Shown here one piece after another: positions 11,046 to 20,669 of a stretch of 37,154 bases of DNA. The position numbers and the translations under genes were made by a program. The stretch comes from Apostichopus californicus (Eukaryota > Echinodermata > Holothuroidea > Aspidochirotida > Stichopodidae). Every line of letters starts with the position of its first letter. Position 1 is the stretch's first letter. The notes beneath the pieces are model-generated. The model searched no databases. It was not told where the DNA came from and saw nothing but the letters and a program-made list of their open reading frames with translations. The stretch covers positions 1 to 37,154 of the forward strand of contig JAIPMN010001958.1 in the NCBI GenBank assembly GCA_020650975.1. Direction: 5' to 3'.

Positions 11046-11900
11046 TTACATTTTATATTTGTCATTGGACAAATGTTGTTGAACAGTGGTTCTCTCTGGT
11101 TTATGAAGTCAAAAAAAAAAAATGTTTGGATTGAGTTATTAGTATTGGTAAAACAATACCTTAACATTAAGTCCTCATTGAGGTGTGACCTCATCATCTA
11201 TTTGACCTTAAAGGAGCACACATAGATTCATTTTATTTTGAGCGTTACGTACAACTGACATTTTTCTCTCTTGTTTTACTAAAATTTACAAATGAAGACT
11301 AAATTATATGTCTTCAGTGATCCTGTTTATAGAATCTTTAGGACAAGAAGCTTGGTAGGTTTAAATTCATCAATGAGCGACCATGAAGCCGTACAGCACT
11401 TAATGGCTGTACTGATAGGTTTATCCAAATATACAGCCTATCGCTGGTCTTGGCCATAAAATGATTTTACTATTTAAAAGCATAAACAAACCGAGCGATC
11501 ATCATTAACCTACGAGATAGAAATATGCGTATGATGACCAATTAGCTCACCCAAACAGCTAAGAACAAAGAAAAAAAAAGGCCTTTCCTTTGAAAGATAT
11601 CGTGGCTTTTTGTTCTTCTCTTTTGTGTGCAAGACTTCATTAGCAATGAGCAAATTGTGAAAATGACCACAGCTATTTCAAAGTGACCATAAACCTGACA
11701 CTAAACTTGCTGTATAATTATGCTACAATGGTCACAAACTATCAAAAGTGTTCAAACACACTGTTACGAATTTCTTTTAGAGTTTTGCAAGGTCTGCTTG
11801 GATGGTAGTATTTATAATTTTTATTCCAATGATGGTGCTAACAAGTTTCCACGGTGATACTATATTTAATCTTCACTGCATTCGGCTATTTAATAGCAGA
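11046..11900. other. AT-rich non-coding DNA, nothing identified
   Basis: No gene-sized frame, repeat array or transposon terminus was recognised in this stretch. Confidence 0.55.
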
Positions 11901-12026
11901 TTGACATTATATGTTCTACTGTGTACAGGTATAGCTCATCTACTTTAAACCCATCACCAGACCTGTACGTGGAAAAAGGATACACAATAAGACAGATGTC
12001 TCCCCACAACACACTAATACAGTATT

Positions 12027-12034
12027 TAACAGAC
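12027..12034. repeat. Left 8-bp target-site duplication of hAT-like MITE
   Basis: TAACAGAC immediately precedes the element and recurs exactly at 12317-12324. Eight base pairs is the hallmark length for hAT-superfamily insertions. Confidence 0.9.
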
Positions 12035-12316
12035 CAGGCGCGTAGCGAGGAATTTGCCAAGGGAGGGGCGAAACTGTAGATTCGGCATTGCAACTATCTA
12101 AGCGGAGCGCCGCCACCATGGTTGGCGCGAAGCGTACAAGAAAATTTTGGCTGTAAATGCCTCCCAGATTGCTGGAAATGGCACTTCCCAGGCCTTGTAA
12201 GTTGCATCTTAGCATTTTCTCTTTTGAAAATACTAGCGATATCATAAAAACATAAAAAAAAATATGCTCAAGGGGGGGCGGCTGCCCCCTTCGCCCCCCC
12301 CTTGGCTACGCGCCTG
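12035..12316. mobile_element. hAT-like MITE, 282 bp
   Basis: The left end CAGGCGCGTAGCGAGG and the reverse complement of the right end, CAGGCGCGTAGCCAAGG, share a perfect 12-bp terminal inverted repeat beginning CAGG. A looser GCCAAGGG(A)GGGGCGAA match follows. An exact 8-bp duplication TAACAGAC flanks it. A subterminal palindrome GGGGGC-GGCT-GCCCCC lies at 12274-12289. The left half (about 12055-12150) is clearly related to the right half of the element at 32692-33086 read in reverse, through CTATCTAAGCG and AGCGTACA. There is no coding capacity; movement would have needed an outside transposase. It lies between two similar flanking segments (11908-12026 and 12338-12500). Confidence 0.92.
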
Positions 12317-12324
12317 TAACAGAC
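12317..12324. repeat. Right 8-bp target-site duplication of hAT-like MITE
   Basis: TAACAGAC, identical to 12027-12034. Confidence 0.9.
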
Positions 12325-12394
12325 ATACTGTAACTACTGTATGTTCTTCTGTATAGGTACAGAACCTGCAGTTGCACATCAAATTTAATGCCAT

Positions 12395-12452
12395 CATCAT
12401 CACCTGCACCCCATCACCTGCATCACCTGCATCACCCCATCACCTGCATGGG
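12395..12452. repeat. Short CATCACCTGCATC minisatellite
   Basis: Several imperfect direct copies of a CATCACCTGCAT / CACCCCATCACCTGCAT unit. Too short and too degenerate to say more. Confidence 0.75.
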
Positions 12453-12499
12453 GAAAAGGGGAAAACAAACACAGTACAGTAAAGACATAAAATAACAGG

Positions 12500-15400
12500 A
12501 GGGGGTCATATATTGACATAATTTAATACTTTTCAGGGAACCACCAGTTTTGTGTATCTGTGTCGAGATACGTTCGTCATTGTGTGGCAGATACATATGA
12601 ATGTCATTTTTGTGGCAAATAATTTAACATGAAGCTCTTTAAATCTATTTCTTTTCCTTATTATTTAAAACGGAAATTTTTTGAAAATTCATCAAAAATG
12701 ACCATTTGTTTTCATAGATGCATTCTTCATTTATGTTTTTTCTACCCTTTCGAAAATACTTCCGTGTGATTGCACGTCCGTTCACCGGTGGAGTGAAAGA
12801 ATTAAACATTGAAAACCGGATGGTACCTTTGAAGGAAATCCGTTTCCCATCCTCTTCAGCCTCAAATTTAAAAGTAAAACACTGGAAAGAGTTGATAATT
12901 TTACTAAATAATGCATATTCTAAGAAAATTTTAGGAATTTGTCTCTTTGTGTTTATAGACAGATGGAATTATTTGGGGGTTAAAAAAAAATTTGTTGAAT
13001 ATTTTTAATTTTCTCAGTAGAACTCTCACTTTTGGAATATAAATATTTTGTCCCAAATGTCTGTACACAGTATTATACGATATGTATGTATGTACACAAA
13101 AGCATTCAGTAAAAAGGTCTCCACAGTTCATGCATGTTTAATAGCCGTGTGGCAAATGTCTGAAAGCACATTTTCAAAATACATTACGAAATACATCTGT
13201 GGATAGTATCAAATGAATGGCCCTTTGCGAAGGTGGGGGGTCCGGAAAAGGGTCCCTTAATTTGAATAAAGCTTGTTAAGACTTGAAAACTTTCCTTAAA
13301 GGCAAACTCGGAAAAACGTGTGGCAATTATCGCCGACTTAGATCCAGATGACACCGTACCTGAAAGGGTTTTGTATAACACATCGTTTACGAAATTACTA
13401 TATCGGGCGGGTATGTGCCACCTAATAATATAATTATGTAGGTTAAGCAGTTTTCAAGAGGGGAGTTGCGTCCTTTTGTCGTTAACGAGATACCTGTCGC
13501 AGTTTTGTCTAGGAGCTCGACGGACGCATGCAACTCGTGGGACTCGCGCTATATGCGATGGTAATCAAAGAACTCAATCCATTGAGCGTTTTCGACATAA
13601 CCTTTGGCGAACCTTCGGTGTTTTATCCTAGATTGTACTAACCGAGCCAGAAAGGGGGGAGAATATGAAAGGTCAAAGGTCAAAGCTTAAACTGGGATTG
13701 TTGGGACAATGGGCAATTATCATTTGATTAGATTCTAAGATCGTTTAAAATAGAAAATTGCATCCTTTCCAAGGTAATATTTTCAGTGATGCAAAGAAAC
13801 AAAGTAAATCAAACCCAGCAGTTAATTTTGGTGCGTTACAGCACTTGGTGTAACATTTTTTAGAGCAAATCTAGGCTTTCGCAAGGTAACATCCACCACA
13901 ATAGAGACACCAAATGTATTGTTAGTTTATTGGCTGTAGTGTGATGTGACTTTTTCAAATGAATGTGGATAATGTTGATCCCAAAAAAGGGATTTCAGGG
14001 TTTCTGTGAAGGGCGGTAAAAGGGGGCATTGATACCCCCGTTCTCAGATGGAAGGGGAAAAATACCCCTCCTTTACATTTGTCAGGATTATTTTATCTGT
14101 TTAAACCACATTTTTGTAAATATGTCTGTGCCGAAGACGATATGCAGTAAACAGGAAAGCATAGATATAACCAATGAAAACCATTTTCACAAAGCAATGT
14201 AGGCTATGAGTCCCTCCTTTTGTCACCGCCATACATCAGGGTCTTTTAAAACCTGTTACACTTTTATTATCTGCTGCCCCAAGTTCTTCCATATATCCAG
14301 AATGTTATCAAAATTGACCTCATTAAGTCATGGCCCCTCAATTGCGGTTCTCATTAAATGCCTTAAAATTTCTCCGCTCGTCTTCGGGCGCGTGATCTCC
14401 ATCTCAACCTCACTGCCTCATCACCTTGTTTTTAAGTGTCGGTTCTACAAACTTTTGTAAGGTGGCACCGGGTTTAAAACTTGTATTTTCTCATGTCCGC
14501 CATGCTTTAGTTTGTGTAGTTGTTATCCACTAAAAGCTACTGTACAGTAGAGTGCTCTGTCCAGTCATACCTTCATATACACAATTTCTGTGCGCTGATG
14601 TTTTTCGAGGAAGATAAATTATCGACCACATAAAATGTTCCCTCCTAGATTGGAAATGAGTCACGTCAGATATGAAAGGATATTTTTGACCCCCTACACA
14701 CATAAACTTGTCTAAATGATTACAAAATGGGATTAAGACATTCTAATTTATGTAAAACGATTTGAAACTGACCACGGTTAGATATTACAAGGATTTTTTC
14801 TCTTTTTTTGTGTGTCTTCAATGGATATTTCACCCCAAATTTGTGTAGGCAGCATTCTCATTTTTTTGGGCATCTCAAAGAAATGATTTAATTGTGATGG
14901 CATAAATTTGACTGCCCGAGCTTCCGTAGATGTTTTCTTTTCCGGGCCCGGTGGCAACAACAACTTTGTGTGGCTACTCGGCGGATAAACCCCAAAACAC
15001 ACCACATTGGTGTAGAATTGTTAAAGAGTAAACTACCCAATCATGTTGTAAATATGTTCATGACTATTCACATTGAATACCTGTATGTATATATACATAG
15101 CTTAACTGTCACAGATTCATGCATTTATATGCTGCATGTAAGCTCTCATTTTCTGTAACCCAGATTTTCAATTTAAAACTGCCTCGATTTCTCCTTGAGT
15201 GTGTGGAGTAATTATGCAGCAATTTTTCTGCCGAGGTCATCTGGATAGAAATCCTAACGCTACGACAGACCGAAACCCATAATTATTGAACAGAGGGAGA
15301 TCTATACACGTTTTGAATATTTTTAATATACTCTACTGTATGTCTGTTTATTTACTCTGCTCTCCTAATTTACTCTCATGTGGTTTTTAATTTTGTATTC

Positions 15401-15500
15401 GGTTTCAGTTAAACTATCGCCTTTCCTCATAAATCTAGATGTTTCGCTGTATTTACTAGATATATGTTTTTTCATTTCCTTTCAACTTTCCCTCAAGTGG
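12500..15500. other. Non-coding DNA, no recognisable gene
   Basis: No coding region supported. Frames at 12718-13008 and 14206-14460 have no domain features. 13440-13640 is richer in CpG than its neighbours and could be an old transposon or regulatory patch, but no termini were found. 13980-14070 has G-rich and C-rich stretches. Confidence 0.55.
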
Positions 15501-15519
15501 TGTTTAATTCGTACTTTCT

Positions 15520-16330
15520 CTCAGACGTATCGATTGTGCACTTCTGGAATTACCCGTTTTCAAGGAGAAACATCGGCCAAAACCGAGAGAAATCCTCAGT
15601 GTTTTGTTTCCTCGTCCCATCCTACGGAATACTACTCACCTCTCGGTCGCAGAATACTAGATCAATCCGTCCGTCCTTTTCATTTTGAAGTCCGCGGAGG
15701 AAAAAAGAAGTCGTTGAAGACGTATTGATGCCGCGGACCGCTCTACTCTGCGGTGCTCGTGTGATTCTGTCTTTCAATTGAATGTGTCGTCTCGGCAAAC
15801 CAGATTGGGTTTCCATATTACCCTGAAACTATAACCTACTTTGAATCCAAGTCTCGGATGACAGTCGACTGTACTTAAACCAGTCAGCTGGAGATCATTT
15901 CATCATTTACGGTGTCTAATTAATGTGAACTGTCCACTCACATTGAGACGGCCACGTCGTATAAAACCTGAGCACGTCGACTTTTACCTCGTTACCCCGT
16001 TCGCCCGAACGTCCCAGCATATACATGGAGGCGGCTGGCTCCGTCCAATTTTGACCTCCGACACAGTGGTGTCATATTTCCCCAGAGCCGGAAGACATCA
16101 CGGATCCCACGTGAAGTATCGATGGAAGCATCGTCCGTTAATGATCAATTAATGTTTGGAGTTCATGTTTTACGTCCTGCCGAGGTTGTCATTTATCAAG
16201 CCGAGTGTCGGGCACGTAACCTTTGTTCTGGTTTTTTCTTCCCAAGTGTACTGTGTGTATACAGCATACCAACACTGTGTATTGGAGATCCGAGTCGCAG
16301 CGTACAAAAATGTCTCTGACCCTGAGATGG
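15520..16330. promoter_or_regulatory. CpG-dense block, candidate promoter / first-exon region
   Basis: CpG density rises sharply here: about ten CpG within 15947-16013 and around fifteen within 15610-15770, against very few in the surrounding kilobases. It includes a TATAAAA box at 15960-15966. Invertebrate 5' exons and promoters often keep CpG when the rest of the genome is depleted. No initiator or transcription start can be fixed from sequence alone. The plus-strand ORF at 16165-16353 lies about 200 bp downstream of the TATA box. A pyrimidine-rich acceptor-like site, TTTTTTCTTCCCAAG, lies inside that ORF and offers a competing reading. Confidence 0.4.
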
Positions 16331-16353
16331 ATCCGTGTTTTATTCTAAACTAA
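16165..16353 (+). CDS. Possible first coding exon, secreted/Notch-ligand-like start (speculative)
   Basis: A 62-codon ORF from the first ATG of this frame to TAA, in a CpG-dense region downstream of a TATAAAA box. Residues 1-17 carry R7, K12 and H17. Residues 18-34 are hydrophobic, like a signal peptide, with a possible cleavage after C30 (V28 at -3). Then C38-V-L-E-I-R-V-A-A-Y-K-N49 matches the spacing of the start of the MNNL domain of Delta/Jagged ligands (x-F-E-L-x-L-x-x-F-x-N), followed by acidic residues and C58. In that family the rest of the domain would lie in a following exon. Weak points: no good splice donor before the stop (best is CC/GTGTTT near 16333), a 12-residue match is short, and an acceptor-like site overlaps. 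It could be chance. Confidence 0.18.
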   Translation: MFYVLPRLSFIKPSVGHVTFVLVFSSQVYCVYTAYQHCVLEIRVAAYKNVSDPEMDPCFILN

Positions 16354-16359
16354 TGACGC

Positions 16360-18355
16360 ATTTCTGCCGTTTTGTGTTGTTTTTATTCGGGATAACTTTG
16401 AAGTCCTGAAAGTAGTCAAAGATTAAAAGTGTAAACTGTGCTTACACATCTAGAGCTCATTTGTTGTTTGGGGAAACAGTTTAGGAAATTGGTAATTCTT
16501 TTAATTAATTAAAGGGCGGGAGGGATGATGGGTGTTTTGGGATGGTTGGTGGGAGGGAGTAGGCAAGGGTGTTCTTATTGATGCAGGGGGAGATTAAATT
16601 TTGATGCATTTGGCAGCATTTTAATACCACGTTTCACCAGGTGGACATAATTCTGAAACTTAATTGCAGTGTTCTGTTTGAATTTACTTGTAGTCTGTTT
16701 TCATCTTACCATCTTCATCTTCATCATGTCTTCATCTTAACAAAAAAAGGGAAGGGCTTCCACATAATGACATTGATGACTGCTGTCCCGACTCTTGTAT
16801 ATATGCAAATTATTTTATCCCTACTATACATACATATGCAATGGCAACATTTCAGGCCTGGTGATTTGCTGATGTAAGTGTTTAAAGTAAAGAGACATTT
16901 GTCATGTACTACAGCATATTCTAGCTTCCAACAACACCAGGAACATGAATTCAAGATTATTTTCATATAATTTTGTAATATATCTTCCTGTATTTTCACG
17001 AAATAAAGTACATGTTTAAAGGCATTTCTGAAAACAAACCGAGTCTTCAAGGGCTGTACAGTCTACATCATTCTTCCTTGCGTACATGTTAATTCGGGCC
17101 TACATACGGTACAGATGCACTTTTCCAGAAGACGTGTTGCGTCTTGGTTTGGCACAAACGATACGACCTGTCTGTAATGCGAGAGTTTGCTTTCTCATGC
17201 ATGTCATTCATGCAGCTGTTGGAGTTATGACGGGTGATAACAAGCAAATGCGGATTGACATCGAATCATGTCATATCTGAATGTTCTGCTTAGTGTACTG
17301 TGACATTAATGTTTTACTTTCCATACATACATAATTCTTGCGCTTCCCGCTCATTAAAAGCCATGTTCAGTTATGATGAGACACGGCAGTTTCAATCTAG
17401 ATTTTTCTTCGTCTCTGCGATGATTCCGAAGCTGTTTAACTAGGCCCCTCATGTTCAGCGTGAATTTCTGGCAATTTTGCCATGCTTATTCGAGACAAGT
17501 TCTGACTAGTGTATAGTATGCTGTCCATCTGATACATTCTTTAGGCGGTTTTTCCCTAACATTCAGGAATCAGACCTTTATATCAGTCGCCAAATTTGTA
17601 TACCGACGGACACCAGCCGACGATAGCTGTCTCTCTTATATAGCTACATGTGATCTTTAGGATTAGCAATCCTCAGTGATGATGTCGCTTTGTACTTTGC
17701 TGCAAATCCAGCCTTTAACAGAACTTCTACAGAAGCCATGTTTTTATTGCCAACAGAGCCCAAATCGTTACCCGTGGTAATTTCGTTTTTGCCCTCTGAG
17801 ACCGGCCTTCACCAGTGACTGTGTTGCTATACATGCCCTTTCAAAAGCCAGCCTCTAGCAGCGGCCATTTTTGCCAACAGGCCTGTTGAACCCTTAGACC
17901 TAATCAGCGGCTCTAATGCTATGCCATTTATCAGATGTTATTTAATGATTTGTGTTTTTGTCTGAATTTGTTTGTAATGTTTTCGAGGGTTTTTTTTTGG
18001 TCATCCCTGAACTATTTGGACATGCCTGTCAGCAATTTGTTTACCTCTCGATCCGGTCCGGTGTGTCTCCGCAGGGTGAAATGCGGAAGATCGTATAAAA
18101 GATTAAAAATGGAGGGCCACAACCTATTCTTGAAACTGATATCAAAAGTAGGTTTATGCAGAAACGTTGTATTTCACGACCAATTTCCCCCCTCCCCTAT
18201 CCCCCCTCCTCATTTTAGCCGTATTTTTCCCTCCAAGCATTTATTAGGCAATGGTCATAAAAAATATTTGTCTTAGATGCAAAAGAAATGGCATAGCATT
18301 CTGTTTTCCCAATTTTGCAAGTCTGTCCCTTGGCTTAATTTATTGTAATAACTTT
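16360..18355. other. Non-coding DNA, no recognisable gene
   Basis: No coding region supported. 16514-16560 is a G-rich tract. Two sub-segments near 17705-17755 and 17845-17895 share CCAGCCT, GCCAT and TTGCCAACAG in the same order, suggesting a diverged duplication of about 140 bp. C-rich runs lie at 18187-18210. The frame at 17935-18276 has no known domain. Confidence 0.5.
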
Positions 18356-18359
18356 GGCG

Positions 18360-18575
18360 CCCTTTCAAGTATACGTTCGCCGTCGACATGTGGGCCTCCT
18401 CTTTCGTCATAAATAGGTGGCGCTGTAGACCGAGCCCCCACGAAAGTGACCGCGCTTCCCGGATGAAGCGGCGGTTTGCGCTGTTCGCTCCGGAAGACCG
18501 TTGTCGTATTGACAGTTCCAGGCATAAATCTTTGCCGTTTATCCTCGGAGAACGGTTTTCGAGGATTTCGGAATG
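18360..18575. promoter_or_regulatory. Second CpG-dense block of unknown role
   Basis: About 20 CpG in roughly 200 bp, including CGTTCGCCGTCGAC and GAAGCGGCGGTTTGCG, in an otherwise CpG-poor region. Three frames stay open across it: 18388-18615 plus, 18340-18525 minus and 18273-18599 minus. That is expected where TA-containing stop codons are rare. None of the translations is recognisable. Candidate roles are an alternative promoter or exon, an enhancer, or a GC-rich transposon remnant; the sequence does not decide. Confidence 0.35.
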
Positions 18576-18879
18576 GCTATATACCGTAAAGTTAAACATC
18601 GGTAGATATACTTAGGGAAATTTTGTTTTTACGTCCCATCTGAATTGTAGTGTATTTCTGCCATCCACAAAACAAAATCAGTATTGACCACTCGGTTAGA
18701 TACGAAAAGAGGGAGTGCAGCCCCTCGTATCGCCGTCAGAGACCCTGAAGCAATCTACGGCTCAAATTTTGAGAGTGAGCTGTTGCCGAAAGACAGGGGC
18801 CCTGTTCTAATGTATCAAGATTAGTTTTCATGATGTGGGAATTTCTGGAGGAATGGTTAATATTTGTTTCATTGTATTA

Positions 18880-19230
18880 CATATGCGGATGAAGAAGAAG
18901 AAGATGTCACCTTCTTCTTCTGTCAGTACCCATGATGCCACAGCTAATTTGGTCAGCAGAAATATGGCCTTGAGTTGTAAAAATTATCACAAACATACAT
19001 AGTTTCCTTTTTTTTTCTCCTTTCTGTTTTTTTTTACTTTTTTTTCTTTTTTCGGTACGTTCTGTAGTGACCACCTGTGCGGAAATAGGATCTCCTGTCT
19101 TGGGTCATCTTCTCGAGATCTAGGTTGAAGTTTATATATAAGAATTGGCAGCCATTAGTATACTTGTGGAAAAAGTTTGGAAGGTTATTTTTTTTTTTAT
19201 TATTTCTTTTTATCTCTCTCTTTTTCTCCG
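18880..19230. repeat. GAA/TTC hairpin and T-rich tracts
   Basis: AGAAGAAGAAG followed after 7 bases by CTTCTTCTTCT forms a perfect 11-bp hairpin at about 18894-18922. Downstream, 19006-19055 and 19185-19225 are T-rich. No gene. Confidence 0.6.
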
Positions 19231-19384
19231 GGTTGTCAGTGTTTTTGACATTTTATCGGAGGTAAAAAACGACACCTGTCACAGTAAGGACTGACTTTTT
19301 CGTCGCTTTGAAAATGTCGATATCTTCGTGCGAAGGAAAATGTAACACAAAGGTGGAGACTTGTATTCATCGTGGCTTGCATAT

Positions 19385-19502
19385 AAGTATCTGCATATAT
19401 ATGTATATAATGTATATGTATATACATATATATATACATATACATTATATATTATGTATATGTATATACATATATATATATTTATATGTATATGTATATA
19501 TC

Positions 19503-19543
<41 letters not shown>

Positions 19544-19545
19544 TT
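19385..19545. repeat. TA/TATG-rich microsatellite
   Basis: Alternating TATATG/TATACA and pure (TA)n to about 19542. Y/I-rich frames on both strands (for example 19308-19556) are translations of this simple repeat and are not genes. Confidence 0.95.
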
Positions 19546-19549
19546 GTAG

Positions 19550-20104
19550 GATATGATACTAACCAGTTATCAATTAGTAATCTGCCTTACAGAATAAACA
19601 CAACTTTCTTAAGATATTAATTAATCAATTTTTTAACAAACTTTACAATCATCACAAACGGATTAATTTGGGTGAACAAAAAGCACACACAAAAAGGAAA
19701 AAAAAATAATAAAAATAAAAATAATATATTATGAAACCATATCAGGTTAATTTTAAGACAATTTTTGTTATCACATTCACTGCGTCTCAAATCTCACTAG
19801 AAAATAAGTGACGATATGATGTCAATGTTGAAGGGAAGTAGAGGTGTTCAATATATACGTTTTGAAGTTTTTTACATTTCCAGGAATATGTCTTGTTCTC
19901 CAAACATAAACATTGTTTGTCATCATTTCATGATGGATATCAAGAGCTTCCATTTGGCCAATAAGATTTACATTAAGTCTTCCTAATTTGGACTCAGTTA
20001 TGTTTGCGCATGGCCATGAATCATGTTTGTGAACATAATCAAAGAACAAAGTTTTATGTGAAATTTGCAGGAAGTTTTGCCCCCCCCCCACCCCCGAAAG
20101 TGCA
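19550..20104. other. AT-rich non-coding DNA
   Basis: A-rich low complexity at 19690-19730 and a C run at about 20082-20095. Nothing else identified. Confidence 0.55.
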
Positions 20105-20668
20105 ATGTTATGTAAGTAATGTATGACATGAAATGTAGTCAGTATAACAATACTGTAATGACATACGGAATATGGCACACTTCACAACTATTGCACACTT
20201 CACACTTCACAAAGTAATGTATGACATGGAAGGTCGGAAAACAATACTGTAATGACAAAGGAATATTGCACACTTCACAACTATTGCACACTTTACACTT
20301 CACAAAGTAATGTATGACATGAAATGTCAGTATAACAATACTGTAATGACAAAGGAATATTGCACACTTCACAACTATTGCACACTTCACAACTATTGCA
20401 CACTTCACAAAGTAATGCATGCCATTAAATGTCAGTACAACAATGCTGTAATGACAAAGGAATATTGCACACTTCACAACTATTGCACACTTCACACTTC
20501 AGAAAGTAATGTATGACATGAAATTTCAGTATAACAATACTGTAATGACAAAGGAATATTGCACACTTCAAAACTATTGCACACTTCACACTTCACAAAG
20601 TAATGTATGAAATGAAATGTCAGTATAACAATACTGTAATGACAAAGGAATATTGCACACTTCACAAC
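20105..20668. repeat. About 95-bp tandem array with nested 18-bp repeats and twin hairpins
   Basis: GTAATGTATGACATG (or a close variant) starts at 20116, 20214, 20307, 20412, 20506 and 20600, giving spacings of 98, 93, 105, 94 and 94. Each unit has an AAAGTAATGTATG segment, ACTGTAATGACAAAGGAATA, and one to three nested copies of an 18-bp ATTGCACACTTCACAACT block whose number sets the unit length. Good units hold two abutting perfect hairpins: TGACAT-gaa-ATGTCA, then CAGTAT-aaca-ATACTG (20315-20343 in the third unit). Reverse-frame ORFs rich in C, V, I and Y (20139-20495) are translations of the repeat. Confidence 0.95.
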
Positions 20669-20669
20669 T

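Noticed and set aside
12109-12121. Perfect Kozak context GCCGCCACCATGG
   Set aside because: It opens a frame of only 12 codons inside the MITE, and the related element lacks the ATG.
19308-19556. Y/I-rich membrane-like protein
   Set aside because: Pure translation of TA/TATG microsatellite. The same holds for frames at 36799-37124.
20105-20668. CRISPR-like repeat/spacer array
   Set aside because: The whole 95-bp unit is repeated, with no unique spacers, and the setting is eukaryotic.
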